A stretch of DNA of 64,000 nucleotides from FEN-1297 sp964498065 (GCA_964498065.1 CAZCFZ010000018.1:5384-69383), one strand, 5' to 3'. Shown: positions 10,401-17,826, numbered from the stretch's first letter. The notes: generated by a model from the letters alone, not told the origin. Made by a program: numbers and translations.

Positions 10401-10712
10401 GATGAAATTATCCGGTATGGAATTTAAATTATTAGGATTATTTTTATAAACAGTAAAACTGTAGCCGTCGTATTTATCAAGCCCATCTTCGGTTGCAAAC
10501 CACATATAGCCCTGCTTATCCTGCAAGATATAATGAATCGTATTCTGAGATAAGCCTTTGTCGCTAAGAATCCGTTCGAAGTTAAGATCGGTTGATTGGG
10601 CTTTTAAAGCGGTACAAAATATAGAATACAGTATGAAAAAGCAGAAAAGAATTCGAACAACAGAGAAATATTTTCTAGAATTATTGTGAACAATAATGTA
10701 AAACAATTTCAT
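7479..10712 (-). CDS. Beta-propeller (Reg_prop/Y_Y_Y) sensor histidine kinase, HisKA_3 type
   Basis: 1077 residues. A signal peptide (1-38, ending ALKAQS) leads into about 650 residues of two-component-regulator propeller repeats (recurring IWIGT..GL and SLSDN.V units), probably two seven-bladed propellers. A Y_Y_Y immunoglobulin-like domain follows (about 720-840), then a transmembrane helix (about 848-868), a HisKA_3 dimerisation domain with phospho-acceptor H888 (DLHDNIGSSL) and a HATPase domain (N-box EGINNC at 997-1002, DNGKGF, GNGLVNI). The sensor half is periplasmic. The architecture matches the hybrid two-component sensors that control Bacteroides polysaccharide loci, but here receiver and output domains are separate proteins encoded next door (6677-7315 and 5750-6388). 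The ligand is unknown; carbohydrate would be the default guess from family knowledge. Confidence 0.95.
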   Translation of the reverse strand: MKLFYIIVHNNSRKYFSVVRILFCFFILYSIFCTALKAQSTDLNFERILSDKGLSQNTIHYILQDKQGYMWFATEDGLDKYDGYSFTVYKNNPNNLNSIPDNFIWTLYEDKDRNLWIGTNSGGLSKLNTLTGKFTNYKYMPNVSNTIGNNNVRAILEDKEGNLWIGTEGGGLDKFNLKKNIFTHYKHNPKNSNSLSDNNVLSLYADSSNIIWIGTNKGINKFDIVKNKFTHYMSVPNNSNSISNSVVLSIFRDRSGILWIGTLNGLNSFNEKENKFTRYLTERNNSIDINNSRINSILEDKYDVIWVGTGSGLFQFNNKKRNFVNISKVTTNSTNLSNNNILSLYEDDSGLIWIGTAEDGVVKFDRERLKFLHYKHETGNPNSLSHNTIRAIYQDKSGMLWIGTLGGGLDIYDKTKNKFIFYKHNSNNKYSISDNSISAISKDKYGNFWIGTWGGGLNEVINFSNNNYNNLKFRHFYHTDDNSSGLSDNVIQSIYEDSHGRLWIGTGIGLDLFDKKNNRFISFVNNPNDSNSISNNLVQSCIHEDKLGNLWVGTWDGLNKILIKRNSSIENIKSNINFIHYVNRPNDKFSLSDNRIISVYEDRQGNLWFGTYGGGLNELPLDQINKANPENARFIRYSVKDGLTSNIIYCILGDEEGNLWLSTDNGLSKFNPDTKAFRNYFESDGLQGNQFFWGASYQGLNGELFFGGTNGVNAFFPEKLRDNKHIPPIVITSFQIFNKPVEIGVKNSPLKEAISDTKEIELSYYQNVFSFEFAALDFTSPSKNQYAYMMKGFDNNWIYSGNRRFVTYTNLDPGTYVFKVKGSNNDDVWNEKGVSLTIIILPPFWKTWWFISLAVLLGGGFIILFITFRVKHLLDIERFRTKLAADLHDNIGSSLTEISILSEVISQKLDDAAEDIKKNLKMISDNSRNLIDNMSDIVWLVNPKRDSLYDLILRLRDTYTELSSYASISFRSENIKSLEKVSLSMEHRQHLYLIFKEGINNCITHSCCTEISLDALVKGKKLEMILKDNGKGFNINDDFPGNGLVNIKRRAKAIGGTVDIISKEGEGTTLVFEGNIL

Positions 10713-11242
10713 GAAGTAATTTATTAAAAATTCCTGTTAAAAATTGAGAATTTATGAATAATTGTACAAATATGCTTTATCTATAAATCCAAATAAAATC
10801 AATGGAATGAACCTCGAGGCAAGCCACGAACCCTGTTCGCCGCAAGCAACGGGGAATTTACCCTCTACCTTCTCGTCCGGCGAAGAGGCTGTCTCAAAAC
10901 TGTCATTCCGGGCTTGACCCGAAATCTAAATACTCAAATAACTACTAAAAAGAGATGCTGAATCAAGTTCAGCATGACAAATACCTTCTTTTGAGACTGC
11001 CTTATGACACTCACCTTCTTCCATCTTGCGTAATTTCAGTAATTAAGAAAAAATAAATTAATTCCAAATAATAACATATTAACAAAAGAAAATTTGTAAA
11101 TTCTATCTCTTAATTTCAACAATAAAAATACAGCATGATTAATGAATATCTTATCATAAGATTTGAAAAATAAGGATTAGCGATACTTTAATTTTATTAT
11201 TATTTTATTTACAATTTTTAAATTCTTAAAGCAAAAGTAAAA
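10713..11242. other. 530-bp intergenic region with repeat-derived sequence
   Basis: Divergent gap between the kinase and the NTPase gene. From about 10810 to 10884 the base composition is visibly richer in G+C than the flanks (CCTCGAGGCAAGCC, CGCCGCAAGCAACGGGG), of the kind seen in dispersed palindromic repeats. It is followed by the 119-bp inverted-repeat element annotated separately. The rest (11004-11242) is AT-rich and should hold the promoter of the plus-strand genes. No open frame of note was seen. Confidence 0.5.
10885..11003. mobile_element. 119-bp element with terminal inverted repeats (MITE-like), copy 1
   Basis: It begins GAGGCTGTCTCAAAA and ends with the near-complement TTTTGAGACTGCCTT (2 mismatches in 15). 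Inside are two hairpins: TTCCGGG/CCCGAAA around CTTGA, and ATGCTGAA/TTCAGCAT around TCAAG. A second copy of almost the same sequence and length lies at 47010-47127. No coding capacity, and no clear target-site duplication. The ends resemble those of insertion sequences, so a non-autonomous element mobilised in trans is the likely nature. Confidence 0.75.
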
Positions 11243-11788
11243 ATGAAAATTCTAGTCGGATCCAAAAATCCAGTTAAAATAGAAGCAGTTGAAGAAGCCT
11301 TCTCAAAATATTTTAAAGACCTTGAAGTAATCGGAATAAGCGCAGATTCTAAAGTTTCCGCACAGCCGGTAAACGGGGAAACATTTGAAGGTGCAAAAAA
11401 TAGAGCTATGGAGTTAAAACAAATCAACAGCATGAAAAAACTTGGAGCTGAGTTTTTCGTGGGAATCGAAGGGGGGATAGCCGAGTTTTTTAATAAATGG
11501 TTTGCATTAGGTTTAATGTGCATTATTAACGCTGAAGGTAAAATCGGTTTCGGTACTTCACCTTTGTTTGAACTGCCAGATTCCGTTACGAAAAAATTAT
11601 TGGAAGGAGTAGAACTCGGCGAAGTTATGGATAAGCTTACAGGTGATCATAATACAAAACAAAAGTCCGGAGCTATAGGCTATTTTACAAACGGCGTAAT
11701 GGATAGAAAATCATTATACGTACCGGGACTTATTACAGCTTTAATCCCTTTTCTTCATAAGGATTTTTTCTTTGGAGAAACAGTTTAA
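11243..11788 (+). CDS. yjjX: Inosine/xanthosine triphosphatase, YjjX (DUF84) family
   Basis: 181 residues, the usual length for the family. The N-terminus KILVGSKNPVKIEAVEEAF is the family's nucleotide-binding start. Also visible are VSAQPVNGETFEGAKNRA, FFVGIEGGI and the C-terminal SGAIGYFTNGVMDRKSLY. The enzyme removes non-canonical ITP/XTP from the nucleotide pool and is related in fold to ITPA/HAM1. It is cytoplasmic. The next gene starts 39 bp downstream on the same strand, so the two are probably co-transcribed. No unusual features. Confidence 0.93.
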   Translation: MKILVGSKNPVKIEAVEEAFSKYFKDLEVIGISADSKVSAQPVNGETFEGAKNRAMELKQINSMKKLGAEFFVGIEGGIAEFFNKWFALGLMCIINAEGKIGFGTSPLFELPDSVTKKLLEGVELGEVMDKLTGDHNTKQKSGAIGYFTNGVMDRKSLYVPGLITALIPFLHKDFFFGETV

Positions 11789-11827
11789 TAAAAACAATAT
11801 TCATTATAGAAATTGTCATAAGTTATT

Positions 11828-12592
11828 ATGTGTTTGTTATTGGTTTCATATAAAACTCATCCTAATTACAAAATAATTGTTGCGGCAAACCGGGATGAAT
11901 TTTATAATCGCCCGGCAGTTCCCGCCGAATTCTGGGATGATGAACCTGGTTTATTAGCCGGAAGGGATTTAAAAGCCGGCGGAACCTGGCTCGGCATAAC
12001 AAAGAAGGGCCGGTTTGCTGCGATAACAAATTACCGCGATCTTAAAAAAATGAAAGAGAATGTACCTTCCAGAGGTGAACTAGTTTCAAATTTTTTAAAA
12101 GGTAATGATTCCCCATCGGATTTTTCAAAAAAACTTTTATCGTCTTCAGATTCCTACAACGGATATAATTTGTTATTTGCAGACAAAGAAAACTTCAATT
12201 ATTTCTCGAACCAGACTAAAAAATTATTGGTACTTTCGGCCGGAATTTACGGATTGAGTAATCATCTGCTGGACACTCCGTGGCCGAAAGTTGAAAAAAG
12301 TAAAAAATCATTTAAAGATATTTTAAATGAAAAACATATTTCTCCGGATAATTTATTCGATATCTTATCGGACTCTTCAATCCCTCCGGATGAATTACTC
12401 CCTGATACCGGGGTAGGTTTAGAAATTGAAAGGGCTGTTTCTCCGGTATTCGTTAAAACACCTTTGTACGGAACCAGATCATCAACTGTTATATTAATTG
12501 ATTACGATGACAGAGTAATATTCACGGAAAAATCTTTGAACAACGATTCCAAAGAATGGTCAACCAGGTCATTTCAATTTAAACTCATTTAA
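11828..12592 (+). CDS. NRDE-family protein (TANGO2-like, DUF833)
   Basis: 254 residues with the hallmark N-terminus: Cys at position 2 (MCLLLVSY) and the NRDE signature in AANRDEFYNRP, followed by GRDLKAGGTWLG and AAITNYRD. This is the bacterial counterpart of eukaryotic TANGO2. The Cys2 position suggests an N-terminal-nucleophile hydrolase-like fold, but the biochemical activity of bacterial members is not settled; roles in haem or lipid handling are proposed for eukaryotic homologues. Cytoplasmic; no signal peptide. It follows yjjX by 39 bp and probably shares its transcript. Confidence 0.9.
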   Translation: MCLLLVSYKTHPNYKIIVAANRDEFYNRPAVPAEFWDDEPGLLAGRDLKAGGTWLGITKKGRFAAITNYRDLKKMKENVPSRGELVSNFLKGNDSPSDFSKKLLSSSDSYNGYNLLFADKENFNYFSNQTKKLLVLSAGIYGLSNHLLDTPWPKVEKSKKSFKDILNEKHISPDNLFDILSDSSIPPDELLPDTGVGLEIERAVSPVFVKTPLYGTRSSTVILIDYDDRVIFTEKSLNNDSKEWSTRSFQFKLI

Positions 12593-12788
12593 TCTTTTTT
12601 TAGGATTTAAACCTCTTTTCTGTCAGTACGATCTTTTATCATATCTTAGTAAGAATTTTTTTATTTTTAACATGATGAAAAAGTCTATTCCTACAAATGG
12701 AAATGCGTTATTTCATCAACTATAAAGGTTGCATTTTATTACTGTTAAACACTTTGATAAAAGTTTAGAAATACTGCGGAGTTTTATT

Positions 12789-13805
12789 ATGAAAATTATT
12801 GAATGTGTGCCTAACTTTAGCGAAGGTAAAAACGAAAATACATTTTTGGAAATGAAAGAATCCCTAACCGAAATTAAAGGCTGCAAACTTTTAAGTCTGG
12901 AACCGGATGCCGATTATAACCGTGTGGTTGTTACATTAGCAGGTGATGAATCGGGTATTATTGACGGAGCAATTGCAATCAGTAAATCTGCGGCTGCAAA
13001 TATTGATATGAAGTTACACAAAGGTGAGCATCCAAGGTTGGGTGCAATTGATGTAGTTCCTTTCGTCCCGGTAAAAGAAGCTACAATGGATGATTGCGTT
13101 AAAATTTCCGAGACTTTTGCCGACCATATTTCAAAAGAGCTGAATATCCCGGTTTACCTTTATGAATCTGCCGCAAGAAGACCGGAAAGAAAAAATTTAT
13201 CCGACATAAGAAAAGGTGAATATGAAGGCCTGGAAGAAAAATTAAAAGATCCCGAATGGCAGCCTGATTACGGCACAAATCAATTTAATTCTAAACTGGG
13301 AGCTATAGTTACGGGTGCAAGGTTCTTTCTTATTGCCTATAATGTTAACATTAAATCTGAAGATGTAAAATATGCAAAAGAGATCGGTGAAATATTACGG
13401 GAATCGGGCAAAGCAAAACGTGATGAAAACGGGAAAATAATTAAAATGAATGGCGAAACCGTTAGAGAACCGGGCAGGTTAAAAAGTGTTAAAGGAATGG
13501 GCGTACTGCTTGAGAAATACAAAATATCTCAGGTTTCAATGAATTTAACAAATTATAATATAACACCGATTCATATTGCATTCGAGGAAGTAAAAAAGGA
13601 AGCAAAACGTTTAGGCGTTGAGGTTAAGGGAAGTGAAATTGTCGGGCTTGTTCCATTGGAAGCTTTGCTGCAGGCAGGCAAATTTTATTCCGAGGGGCAA
13701 TACTCAGATGAAAAATCTCTTGTTGATTTGGCAATAGAAAAATTGGGACTAAGCGAATTAAATCAGTTTAATAAGAGTGAAAAGATAATTGACTATATGA
13801 TTTAA
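12789..13805 (+). CDS. ftcD: Glutamate formimidoyltransferase
   Basis: 338 residues from ATG 12789. An upstream in-frame TTG at 12729 would add 20 residues, but the family begins at MKIIECVPNFSEGKN, so the ATG is chosen. HKGEHPRLGAIDVVPFVPV contains the conserved catalytic His region, and the formiminotransferase N- and C-subdomains span the whole length. The enzyme moves the formimino group of formiminoglutamate (from histidine breakdown) to tetrahydrofolate. The cyclodeaminase that completes the step is a separate gene at 15165-15797. The IS200-like transposase and a hairpin-rich stretch lie between the two. No hut genes were seen in the window. Confidence 0.93.
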   Translation: MKIIECVPNFSEGKNENTFLEMKESLTEIKGCKLLSLEPDADYNRVVVTLAGDESGIIDGAIAISKSAAANIDMKLHKGEHPRLGAIDVVPFVPVKEATMDDCVKISETFADHISKELNIPVYLYESAARRPERKNLSDIRKGEYEGLEEKLKDPEWQPDYGTNQFNSKLGAIVTGARFFLIAYNVNIKSEDVKYAKEIGEILRESGKAKRDENGKIIKMNGETVREPGRLKSVKGMGVLLEKYKISQVSMNLTNYNITPIHIAFEEVKKEAKRLGVEVKGSEIVGLVPLEALLQAGKFYSEGQYSDEKSLVDLAIEKLGLSELNQFNKSEKIIDYMI

Positions 13806-13840
13806 GCACTCAATAGAAACGATTTAAATTAAAATTTTTC

Positions 13841-13881
13841 CTCTGTGAAACTCTGTGCTTCCTCGGTGTAACTTTGTGTAA
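13841..13881 (+). repeat. Four degenerate CTCTGTGxAA-type decamers
   Basis: Directly after ftcD are four near-tandem ten-base units: CTCTGTGAAA, CTCTGTGCTT, CTCGGTGTAA and CTTTGTGTAA, with one extra base between the second and third. Such CTCTGTG/CTCGGTG strings recur between genes in Bacteroidota-type genomes. No function is claimed. Confidence 0.5.
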
Positions 13882-14042
13882 TTCTTAAAAAATAGTTACA
13901 TAGAGCTGCAAAAAGGTATTTCTTGAAAATTTTAAAAGCTTTGATATGATCTTAATGTTTGTTAGAATTAATTTGTTTATAAATTCAGCACTAAAGAGTA
14001 TTGCAGTGATTACAATTATGTTTTATAAAAACGGGGGCTTTT

Positions 14043-14504
14043 ATGGCAAATACTTATACTCAACTTTATATACAATTGGTTTTCGCTGTTGAACATAGGG
14101 ATAGAATGATTAAAAAATATTTTAAGGAAGAATTACATAAATATATTACGGGAATAATTCAAAATAAAAAGAATAAATTACTTGCAATAAATTCTATGCC
14201 TGATCATGTTCATATTTTTATTGGATTAAATCCTATACTTTCTATCTCTGAGCTTGTAAAAGAAGTTAAAATTGCTTCAACAGATTTTATTAATGATAAA
14301 AAATGGGTAAATGGGAAATATAACTGGCAAAAAGGATTTGGTGCGTTTTCATATTCTCATTCTCAAATCCCAAAAGTAATTAATTACATAAACAACCAGG
14401 AAAAACATCATGGGGTAAAAACTTTCCGGGAAGAATATTTAAATATGCTGAATTCCTTTGCTGTAAAATATGATAACAAGTTCTTATTTAAATGGTTTAA
14501 TTAA
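14043..14504 (+). CDS. tnpA: IS200/RAYT-like Y1 transposase
   Basis: 153 residues, complete, typical of single-domain HUH (Y1) transposases. The metal-binding HVH is at residues 55-57 in MPDHVHIFIG, and the nucleophile is probably Y115 in VINYINNQEKHH, with the helper Gln at 119. These enzymes cut and join single-stranded DNA next to short hairpins. No TnpB partner is present. Downstream, 14521-15020 contains at least six hairpins with ACTCC/GGAGT arms, the substrates expected for either an IS200 end or a REP-associated transposase. The gene sits between ftcD and fchA on the same strand. It looks intact rather than decayed. Choosing between IS200 and RAYT needs genome-wide hairpin counts. Confidence 0.88.
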   Translation: MANTYTQLYIQLVFAVEHRDRMIKKYFKEELHKYITGIIQNKKNKLLAINSMPDHVHIFIGLNPILSISELVKEVKIASTDFINDKKWVNGKYNWQKGFGAFSYSHSQIPKVINYINNQEKHHGVKTFREEYLNMLNSFAVKYDNKFLFKWFN

Positions 14505-14564
14505 CTTTACTTTGATTTCGGACTCCTACAGAGTTCTTATTATAGCTCTTATATTTATTATAGA

Positions 14565-14612
14565 CATATGACTCCTAACGGAGTCAGTTAAAAACTCCAG
14601 AGGAGTTATATG
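14565..14612. repeat. Nested palindrome with ACTCC/GGAGT arms, copy 1
   Basis: The outer arms CATATGACTCC and GGAGTTATATG pair with one mismatch. Within them are two smaller perfect hairpins, TGACTCC-TAAC-GGAGTCA (14569-14586) and AACTCC-AGA-GGAGTT (14593-14607). It lies 61 bp after the transposase stop. A closely similar unit occurs at 14889-14946. Confidence 0.8.
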
Positions 14613-14642
14613 TTTATAAAAAATAAATAAAAATCAGAAATT

Positions 14643-14690
14643 GCACTCCATTAGGAGTGCAATGTTAAATAACTCAGAATAAATTGTAAA
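14643..14690 (+). repeat. 48-bp direct repeat with perfect hairpin, copy 1
   Basis: Starts with GCACTCC-ATTA-GGAGTGC (extended here to a perfect 9-bp stem, 14641-14662) and continues through AATGTTAAATAACTC to AAATTGTAAA. The same 48 bases, with one difference (A/G in the AACTC[A/G]GAAT part), recur at 14973-15020. Possibly the right end of the IS200-like element. Confidence 0.8.
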
Positions 14691-14845
14691 ATTAAAATGA
14701 CAGAGTTAAGAAAAATGAAGATCCCATTGAAAAGAATTCTCTCCCTCTGTAAACATAGACATCAACCTAATTTTGTTATTAATCACTGTAATTCAATGTA
14801 TATGAACGGATTACAGATATTTCAATTTAATTTGTTTAAAACATA

Positions 14846-14863
14846 GAACTTCTAACGGAGTTC
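14846..14863. repeat. Hairpin GAACTTC/GGAGTTC
   Basis: Seven-base arms around TAAC with a single wobble position. Same family as the other ACTCC/GGAGT hairpins in this stretch. It may mark the left boundary of a second, transposase-less unit ending at 15020. Confidence 0.6.
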
Positions 14864-14888
14864 AGTTAAATCAGGTTTCTTTCTTGTT

Positions 14889-14946
14889 ACAAACATATGA
14901 CTCCTATCGGAGTCAATCAAAAACTCCATAGGAATTTTATGTTTGT
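14889..14946. repeat. Nested palindrome with ACTCC/GGAGT arms, copy 2
   Basis: Outer arms ACAAACATATGACTCC and GGAATTTTATGTTTGT (three mismatches). The inner hairpin TGACTCC-TATC-GGAGTCA is perfect (14898-14915). Organised like copy 1 at 14565-14612 and followed by the same 48-bp repeat. Confidence 0.8.
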
Positions 14947-14972
14947 AAAAAGAGCCAATTACAAAGAAACCG

Positions 14973-15020
14973 GCACTCCATTAGGAGTGCAATGTTAAAT
15001 AACTCGGAATAAATTGTAAA
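14973..15020 (+). repeat. 48-bp direct repeat with perfect hairpin, copy 2
   Basis: Second copy of the 14643-14690 sequence, 330 bp away. The pair of nested palindrome plus 48-bp repeat is thus present twice in tandem but with only one transposase gene, so 14841-15020 looks like a non-autonomous derivative. Confidence 0.8.
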
Positions 15021-15164
15021 TAATTATTTCAATAGTACTCAATTTTTAATTAGTTAACCTGATGCATATGTACATAATTCCGTATAATTATTAAAACAAT
15101 AACATGGAATAGTTTTCAACATTTTTCAAGAATTAATCTTTAACACAAATATTAAAAGGTAATT

Positions 15165-15797
15165 ATGGACTTACAAAAATCTTTACAAAATTATTTAAAT
15201 GATTTATCATCCAATTCTCCTACACCCGGCGGAGGAAATGTAGCCGCTCTCTGCGGAGTTTTAGCTTCATCTCTTGGGCAAATGGTTTGCAGCCTAACTG
15301 TCGGTAAAAAGAAATACCGGGAATTTGAAGCAGAAGCAAAAGACATTGCTGATCAATTAAAAGAATTGCAGGATCATTTTCTAACATTGGCAAAAAAAGA
15401 TAATGAGGCATTTGATAATGTAATGGCTGCATTCAAACTTCCTAAGGAAACGGACGTACAAAAATCTTTTAGAAAAAATGAAATTGAAAAAACAACTATG
15501 GAAGCTGCAATTGTTCCGTCGGAAGTATTAATAAAATGCAATCAGCTTCTTCCCTACCTGGATACAATTTCACAAAAGGGCAATCAAAATTCTTTGTCTG
15601 ATGCCGGTGTAGCAATATCATTGACTGCAACAGCCGCCGAAGGAGCTTTCCTTAATGTAGCAATAAATTGTTCGGGTCTTTCAAATCAAATTGCCGCAAG
15701 CGAATTTTTAAAGAAATCGGAAATTATTTATCAGGAAATAAAAGAATATTCGGAAACTCTTATTAAGAGAATTATTAATTCCATGACGCGGCACTAG
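15165..15797 (+). CDS. fchA: Cyclodeaminase/cyclohydrolase family protein (FTCD_C)
   Basis: 210 residues, all within the FTCD_C helical domain. The family start is clear: SNSPTPGGGNVAALCGVLASS, with the glycine-rich loop that contacts folate. The C-terminal half shows SDAGVAISLTATAAEGAFLNV. It should convert 5-formimino-THF to 5,10-methenyl-THF with ammonia release and/or act as methenyl-THF cyclohydrolase. It pairs functionally with ftcD (12789-13805), which lacks this domain. It is separated from ftcD by transposase and repeats, so it may depend on its own promoter. It converges with the amylase gene on the minus strand 68 bp downstream, with no obvious terminator between. Confidence 0.9.
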   Translation: MDLQKSLQNYLNDLSSNSPTPGGGNVAALCGVLASSLGQMVCSLTVGKKKYREFEAEAKDIADQLKELQDHFLTLAKKDNEAFDNVMAAFKLPKETDVQKSFRKNEIEKTTMEAAIVPSEVLIKCNQLLPYLDTISQKGNQNSLSDAGVAISLTATAAEGAFLNVAINCSGLSNQIAASEFLKKSEIIYQEIKEYSETLIKRIINSMTRH

Positions 15798-15865
15798 CGA
15801 ATATTACATTTGGGTTCTATTTAACTTAAGCAGTAAATTTTTTCGACTGACCGGATAGATTATTA

Positions 15866-17656
15866 TTATCTTATCTTAACCAATACTCTTCCCCATTTCC
15901 CTTTTACATTGAATTTGAAATCGCCGTTTGCCGTTTTAAAAGTTTCATTATTTAATTGATCTTCAAAAGATTCCGCATTTAAATTACTTAGTAAAACTTT
16001 CTTTAATCTCTTACTGTTGTTAAGAACGATTATAACGAGTTCGTTTCCATAATTCCTGGAAAACGCATAAACATTATTTTCATCATCAGTCAACAAAGTG
16101 TTAAAGCTTCCCAATTGTAATGCAATATTTTTATTTCTTATTTGAATAAGCTTTTTGTAATGATTATATAAATCTTTATTAAATTCAACTTTGTCATGCT
16201 TCTTTTTCTTAGTTTGATCCGGACGATAAACTTCATCTTCATAATTAATATCGTCCCATATCATCGGCTTTCTGCTGCATGGATCATTTGCCCCCCACAT
16301 GCCGGCTTCATCTCCGTAATAAATCATTGGCGCACCTATAAATGTCATTTGAAATATTACCATCAGCTTTTGAATTTTAATTTCATATTTATCCGGCTTC
16401 CGGGTAAGGTATTCCCGATTAGTCGCCTTTGATATCTTAAAATATTTCGGCCAGTTTCTAAAGACTTCCAGATTACGATTTACAATATGTGAAGCCAAGC
16501 GGTTTGAATCATGGCTGCCGAATAAATTTTGCTGGACATATTCCACCCCGCCGGGAAAAGCTTTTCTTAAATTATTTAATTTTCTATCAAACGATGAGAC
16601 TGAAATATTTTTATTTTCACTTACAAAAAATTCAGCAGAAGCAAAAGCAAAATTGTAATTCATTACAGCATCAAACTCATCTCCATTTAAATATGGTTTT
16701 AATGAATTGATTGGCTGGATAATTTCCCCGGTAATATATGCGTTCGGATTTATGGTTTTAACTGATCTTCTCCAATCTTTCCAGAAAGGATGCTTAATCA
16801 ATGAAGCGACGTCAAGCCTCCATCCGTCGATTCCCGCTTTGGTATTTCCGTTATTATACGGATCCATCCATCTTTTTGTTATTTCAAAAATATATTTTTT
16901 CGGACCGGCAGCTATACCATTTTCATCCTGGTCAAGCTCCGGCAATTCTTTTACACCTTGCCAGCCGGTATAATCAAATTTTGTATACGTTTTATCGTTA
17001 TCCCACGAAATAATTTTAAACCAATTTTTATACTTAGATTTAGGTTGATTTTTCATTACATCTTGAAATGCCGGGCTGTTTAATCCCATATGATTAAAAA
17101 CGCCGTCAAAAATTATATACATTTTTCTTTTATGTATTTCTTTTATCAGCTTAAGCATAAAACGGTCTGCGGATGTCCATTTCCATGATGAAGAGATATA
17201 TGGTTTTTCTGATGCAATAATTATTCTATCTCCATCCGGGTCAGGCCCGAAGTTCGGATCGATATGATGATAAGAAGCAGAATCATACTTATGGCTTGAT
17301 GGAGATTCAAATACGGGAGTAAGATAGATTGCTGATATGCCGAGATCTTGGAGATAGTCCAATTTATCAAAAATGCCTTTTAAATCTCCTCCGTATCTTC
17401 GTCTTTGAATGTTGAACCAGATACCTTTACCGTTCTTTTTTTCGTAAGGCTGAAGTTTATACCAATCGGAGCCCCATGGATGAATTTGCCAAGGAGAAGA
17501 ATAATCGTGCGGCCATGCACCTTTTAAATCATCTTTTGTAGGATCGCTATTTGAATCTCCATTTCTAAAGCGCTCCGGGAAAATCTGATACCACACAACC
17601 TTCTTGGCCCATTCAGGTACAAATTCTTTCTTAATATTATTGATTCCGTGATTCAT
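15866..17656 (-). CDS. GH13 alpha-glucan hydrolase (cyclomaltodextrinase/neopullulanase-like)
   Basis: 596 residues from ATG 17656 (an in-frame TTG two codons earlier is less likely). No signal peptide, so cytoplasmic. The TIM barrel shows the GH13 motifs in order: DGVFNHMG, GIDGWRLDVA with nucleophile D282, YITGEI with acid/base E311, and GSHDSN with D383. A small C-terminal beta domain ends the protein. The aromatic YHHIDPNFGPDPDGD segment and the early VVWYQIFPERF are typical of enzymes acting on short maltodextrins or cyclodextrins. The specificity cannot be fixed from sequence. It stands alone between convergent fchA and divergent ilvD. No sugar transporter adjoins it. Confidence 0.92.
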   Translation of the reverse strand: MNHGINNIKKEFVPEWAKKVVWYQIFPERFRNGDSNSDPTKDDLKGAWPHDYSSPWQIHPWGSDWYKLQPYEKKNGKGIWFNIQRRRYGGDLKGIFDKLDYLQDLGISAIYLTPVFESPSSHKYDSASYHHIDPNFGPDPDGDRIIIASEKPYISSSWKWTSADRFMLKLIKEIHKRKMYIIFDGVFNHMGLNSPAFQDVMKNQPKSKYKNWFKIISWDNDKTYTKFDYTGWQGVKELPELDQDENGIAAGPKKYIFEITKRWMDPYNNGNTKAGIDGWRLDVASLIKHPFWKDWRRSVKTINPNAYITGEIIQPINSLKPYLNGDEFDAVMNYNFAFASAEFFVSENKNISVSSFDRKLNNLRKAFPGGVEYVQQNLFGSHDSNRLASHIVNRNLEVFRNWPKYFKISKATNREYLTRKPDKYEIKIQKLMVIFQMTFIGAPMIYYGDEAGMWGANDPCSRKPMIWDDINYEDEVYRPDQTKKKKHDKVEFNKDLYNHYKKLIQIRNKNIALQLGSFNTLLTDDENNVYAFSRNYGNELVIIVLNNSKRLKKVLLSNLNAESFEDQLNNETFKTANGDFKFNVKGKWGRVLVKIR

Positions 17657-17826
17657 CGCCAATATACAAATTGAACTATTTAATCATTATCATTTTACTA
17701 AAGTGAATGTTTAAATCAAATTAAAGATGGTTATAATTTTCCCATAAAACTGCATTTTTATAATCATCTCCAAAAATAAAATTTAATTTTTAGCGGAAAA
17801 GTCTACTAATATTTTTTTTTATTTTG

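Larger units (their letters stand above)
14505..15164. other. 660-bp non-coding, hairpin-rich stretch between transposase and fchA
   Basis: It contains the palindromes annotated individually below: a weak one at 14521-14536, then 14565-14612, 14641-14662, 14846-14863, 14889-14946 and 14973-14990. The middle (14691-14840) and right (15021-15164) parts show nothing recognisable apart from the sequence leading to fchA. No open frame. Confidence 0.6.

Noticed and set aside
12729..12788. Longer ftcD start at TTG 12729
   Set aside because: The extra 20 residues do not match the family start (MKIIECVPNFSEG), and an ATG is available at 12789.
14505..15164. CRISPR array, suggested by regularly recurring hairpins next to the transposase
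   Set aside because: Repeats are palindromic, of differing length and irregular spacing, with only two copies of the 48-bp unit and no cas genes.
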